A stretch of DNA of 64,000 nt from Pareuzebyella sediminis (lineage in GTDB: Bacteria > Bacteroidota > Bacteroidia > Flavobacteriales > Flavobacteriaceae). Position 1 is the first letter of the stretch; every line of letters starts with the position of its first letter. This document shows positions 62,210-64,000 of the stretch, piece after piece. A program made the position numbers and the translations under genes. A model generated the notes under the pieces. That model saw nothing but the letters and a program-made list of their open reading frames with translations, ran no database searches and had not been told where the DNA came from. Where the stretch lies: contig NZ_VTZS01000001.1 in assembly GCF_008367235.1 (NCBI RefSeq), positions 1,364,001 to 1,428,000 of the forward strand. Reading direction: 5' to 3'.

Positions 62210-64000
62210 TTGGAACCTTTTATTGTATCGGCTCGAAAATACAGACCCCAAACGTTTAAGGATGTTGTGGGGCAAGAGGCGATAACCAATACGCTCACCA
62301 ATGCCATTGAGAACAACCATCTCGCCCAGGCACTTTTATTTTGTGGGCCAAGGGGTGTCGGCAAAACTACTTGTGCCAGAATTTTAGCAAAAAAAATCAA
62401 CCAAGATGGTACTGAAAGAAAAGATGAAGATTTTGCCTTCAATATCTTCGAACTCGATGCCGCTTCTAACAATTCCGTTGATGATATTAGAAATCTCATC
62501 GATCAAGTACGTATTCCACCACAAGTGGGAAAGTATAAAGTATACATTATCGACGAGGTACATATGCTTTCCCAATCGGCCTTCAATGCCTTTTTGAAAA
62601 CGCTGGAAGAGCCTCCAAAACATGCCATTTTTATTCTGGCTACCACCGAAAAACACAAAATTATTCCCACCATATTATCACGGTGCCAGATTTTTGATTT
62701 TAAACGGATATCGGTAAAGGATGCTGCTGCCTACCTGAAATACATTGCGGATAACCAAGGTGTAGAAGCCGAAGACGATGCGTTGCACATCATTGCCCAA
62801 AAAGCCGATGGTGCCATGCGCGACGCCCTTTCGATTTTTGACAGGGTCGTCAGTTTTTCCGGGAAACAGCTAACCAGAAAAGCGGTTACCGAAAACTTGA
62901 ATGTGCTCGATTATGACACTTATTTTGCGGCTACCGATTTAATATTGAAACATAGTATACCCGAATTACTTTTACTCTTCAATAAAACTTTATCGTACGG
63001 CTTTGATGGTCACCATTTCATCAACGGTTTGGCCTCTCATTTCCGAGATTTGATGGTATGCCAACACCAAGATACCATCGATTTGCTGGAGGTGGGCGAA
63101 AATGCCAAAAAGCTGTATTTAGAACAATCGAAAAAAACTTCGAACAGTTTTCTCATTAAGGCTTTAGATTTAGCCAATAATTGCGACCTCAACTATAAGA
63201 CCAGTAAAAATCAACGACTGTTGGTCGAGCTTACCCTTATGAAATTGGCCTCCATAGATTTTGGAGAAAAAAAAAATTCTGAATCCAGTGCCCTAAGCGG
63301 ACCGACGGCTGATTATATTGCCCCTGCATCTTTTTATCATCAAAACTTTGTTGCTTATGAAGTTCCGGAAAAACCAGTGCCGACAACCGTTGAAAGTCAG
63401 TCTGTGGAAAAGGAGAAGGAGCCTTCACCCAGCCCTACAAGAAAACAACGAATAGAAGAAGAGCCCCTCGCTAATCATTCGGATTCATTTTCAGACCATT
63501 CAGGTTCGATCGTAACAGAAAGACCCAAAACCGAAACTTCTAAGGTATCCAAGCCCGAAATTAAAGTGACCAAGCGTGTATCAGGGTTATCCATTTCGAG
63601 TTTGAAAGCCAAAAAAACGCATGAACTCAATAAAAAAAACGATGTTCCAGACGAAACCGAACTGCCTCGAACACCGATTGTTGAAGAAGACCTACAGCAG
63701 CATTGGAGTAATTTTGTTGACGAAATCGATTCAAGAGGTCAAAAGATATTGGCATCCAATCTCAATGCGGATGTTCCAAAATTATTGAAGGATACTACAA
63801 TTTGGATAGAACTTCCCAACAGTACCATGAAAAAGGAAGTCGAAAGGGAGCAATACGATCTGATGGAATATTTGAAGTCGAAATTGAACAACTACTTTAT
63901 CGACTTGAAGATTACGGTAAATGAGGAAACTGCCAAAAAGTTTGCCTTTACCCCTGCCGAGAAATATGAAAAATTACGTGAAAAGAATCCAACTATCGAT
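62210..64000 (+). CDS. dnaX: DNA polymerase III subunit gamma/tau, truncated by window end
   Basis: The frame stays open from the TTG at 62210 to the end of the window (597 codons), so the 3' end is missing. TTG is chosen because the protein then begins EPFIVSARKYRPQTFKDVVG as in flavobacterial DnaX, and a stop lies just upstream. The clamp-loader ATPase has Walker A CGPRGVGKTTCAR, DEVHMLSQSAFNAFLKTLEE and the sensor region ILSRCQIFDF. The four-cysteine zinc module of E. coli DnaX is absent, as is usual in this group. A low-complexity Ser/Glu/Lys linker (about residues 355-480) leads to the tau-type C-terminal part. Confidence 0.95.
   Translation, partial: MEPFIVSARKYRPQTFKDVVGQEAITNTLTNAIENNHLAQALLFCGPRGVGKTTCARILAKKINQDGTERKDEDFAFNIFELDAASNNSVDDIRNLIDQVRIPPQVGKYKVYIIDEVHMLSQSAFNAFLKTLEEPPKHAIFILATTEKHKIIPTILSRCQIFDFKRISVKDAAAYLKYIADNQGVEAEDDALHIIAQKADGAMRDALSIFDRVVSFSGKQLTRKAVTENLNVLDYDTYFAATDLILKHSIPELLLLFNKTLSYGFDGHHFINGLASHFRDLMVCQHQDTIDLLEVGENAKKLYLEQSKKTSNSFLIKALDLANNCDLNYKTSKNQRLLVELTLMKLASIDFGEKKNSESSALSGPTADYIAPASFYHQNFVAYEVPEKPVPTTVESQSVEKEKEPSPSPTRKQRIEEEPLANHSDSFSDHSGSIVTERPKTETSKVSKPEIKVTKRVSGLSISSLKAKKTHELNKKNDVPDETELPRTPIVEEDLQQHWSNFVDEIDSRGQKILASNLNADVPKLLKDTTIWIELPNSTMKKEVEREQYDLMEYLKSKLNNYFIDLKITVNEETAKKFAFTPAEKYEKLREKNPTID

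Noticed and set aside
62300-62500. DnaX without the four-cysteine zinc module
   Set aside because: This is usual for flavobacterial DnaX, not a lesion.
1-64000. CRISPR arrays, insertion sequences, integrases or prophage genes
   Set aside because: No regularly spaced repeats, transposase or tyrosine/serine recombinase genes, or phage structural genes were found on either strand.

Overview
The window looks like chromosomal DNA of a (probably marine) Flavobacteriaceae member, phylum Bacteroidota. Reasons: several well placed Bacteroidota-type promoters (TTTG-N19-TAnnTTTG), typical families (PepSY-like periplasmic proteins, CarboxypepD_reg-like outer-membrane barrels, DUF3822, DUF4126, a zinc-module-free DnaX, a TPR protein next to gyrA), weak Shine-Dalgarno sites and moderately AT-rich composition. 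The genus cannot be fixed from the sequence alone.

Layout. 1-2 kb: 3' end of a MOSC-domain gene and an FAD/NAD(P)-binding protein. 2-6.3 kb: a gene-poor, decaying stretch with two related 130-aa proteins of unknown family, an interrupted gene between them, a 56-aa membrane protein, a broken VOC/glyoxalase gene and a stray 17-bp copy of the 3' end of tRNA-Pro. 6.4-23.6 kb: a compact envelope module made of a TolC/adaptor/RND efflux pump with a patatin, an OmpR-type two-component system, an outer-membrane beta-barrel receptor, two PepSY-like proteins (one broken by a stop codon), an LtaS-like membrane sulfatase-fold transferase with a diacylglycerol-kinase-like lipid kinase, and a PAP2-HD-PAP2 operon. 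24.2-24.4 kb: tRNA-Pro(TGG) and tRNA-Ser(GCT). 24.9-48.9 kb: housekeeping genes (PgpH-like HD protein, thiolase, a NlpC/P60 protein without its catalytic cysteine, gyrA, clpC, NAD(P)HX repair, thrA-thrB-thrC behind a threonine-rich leader peptide, gcvT, glutaminase, pterin dehydratase, YebC). 49.0-53.5 kb: end of an exopolysaccharide locus. 53.9-54.8 kb: gene debris. 54.8-57.3 kb: Kdo/8-amino-Kdo genes (KdnB-like, HAD phosphatase, KdsB). 57.4-64 kb: DUF4126, RecD-like helicase, DUF3822, rsmD, rnpB and the start of dnaX.

Main result. Eight promoters between 6.28 and 21.74 kb carry two or more direct repeats of CTTTAGA at an exact 11-bp period, and in seven of the eight the last repeat starts exactly 16 bp before a TAnnTTTr -7 element. 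This is the architecture of an OmpR/PhoP-type activator site. The sites precede the efflux operon, the two-component operon itself, the receptor, both PepSY-like genes, the lipid transferase/kinase operon and the PAP2 operon, so the whole module reads as one autoregulated envelope/lipid-remodelling regulon. The intact tRNA-Pro at one end and the same-orientation 17-bp copy of its 3' end at the other suggest the block may once have entered as an island, although no integrase remains. A second clear regulatory find is the 30-residue leader upstream of thrA with nine threonines behind a consensus promoter, which points to ribosome-mediated attenuation.
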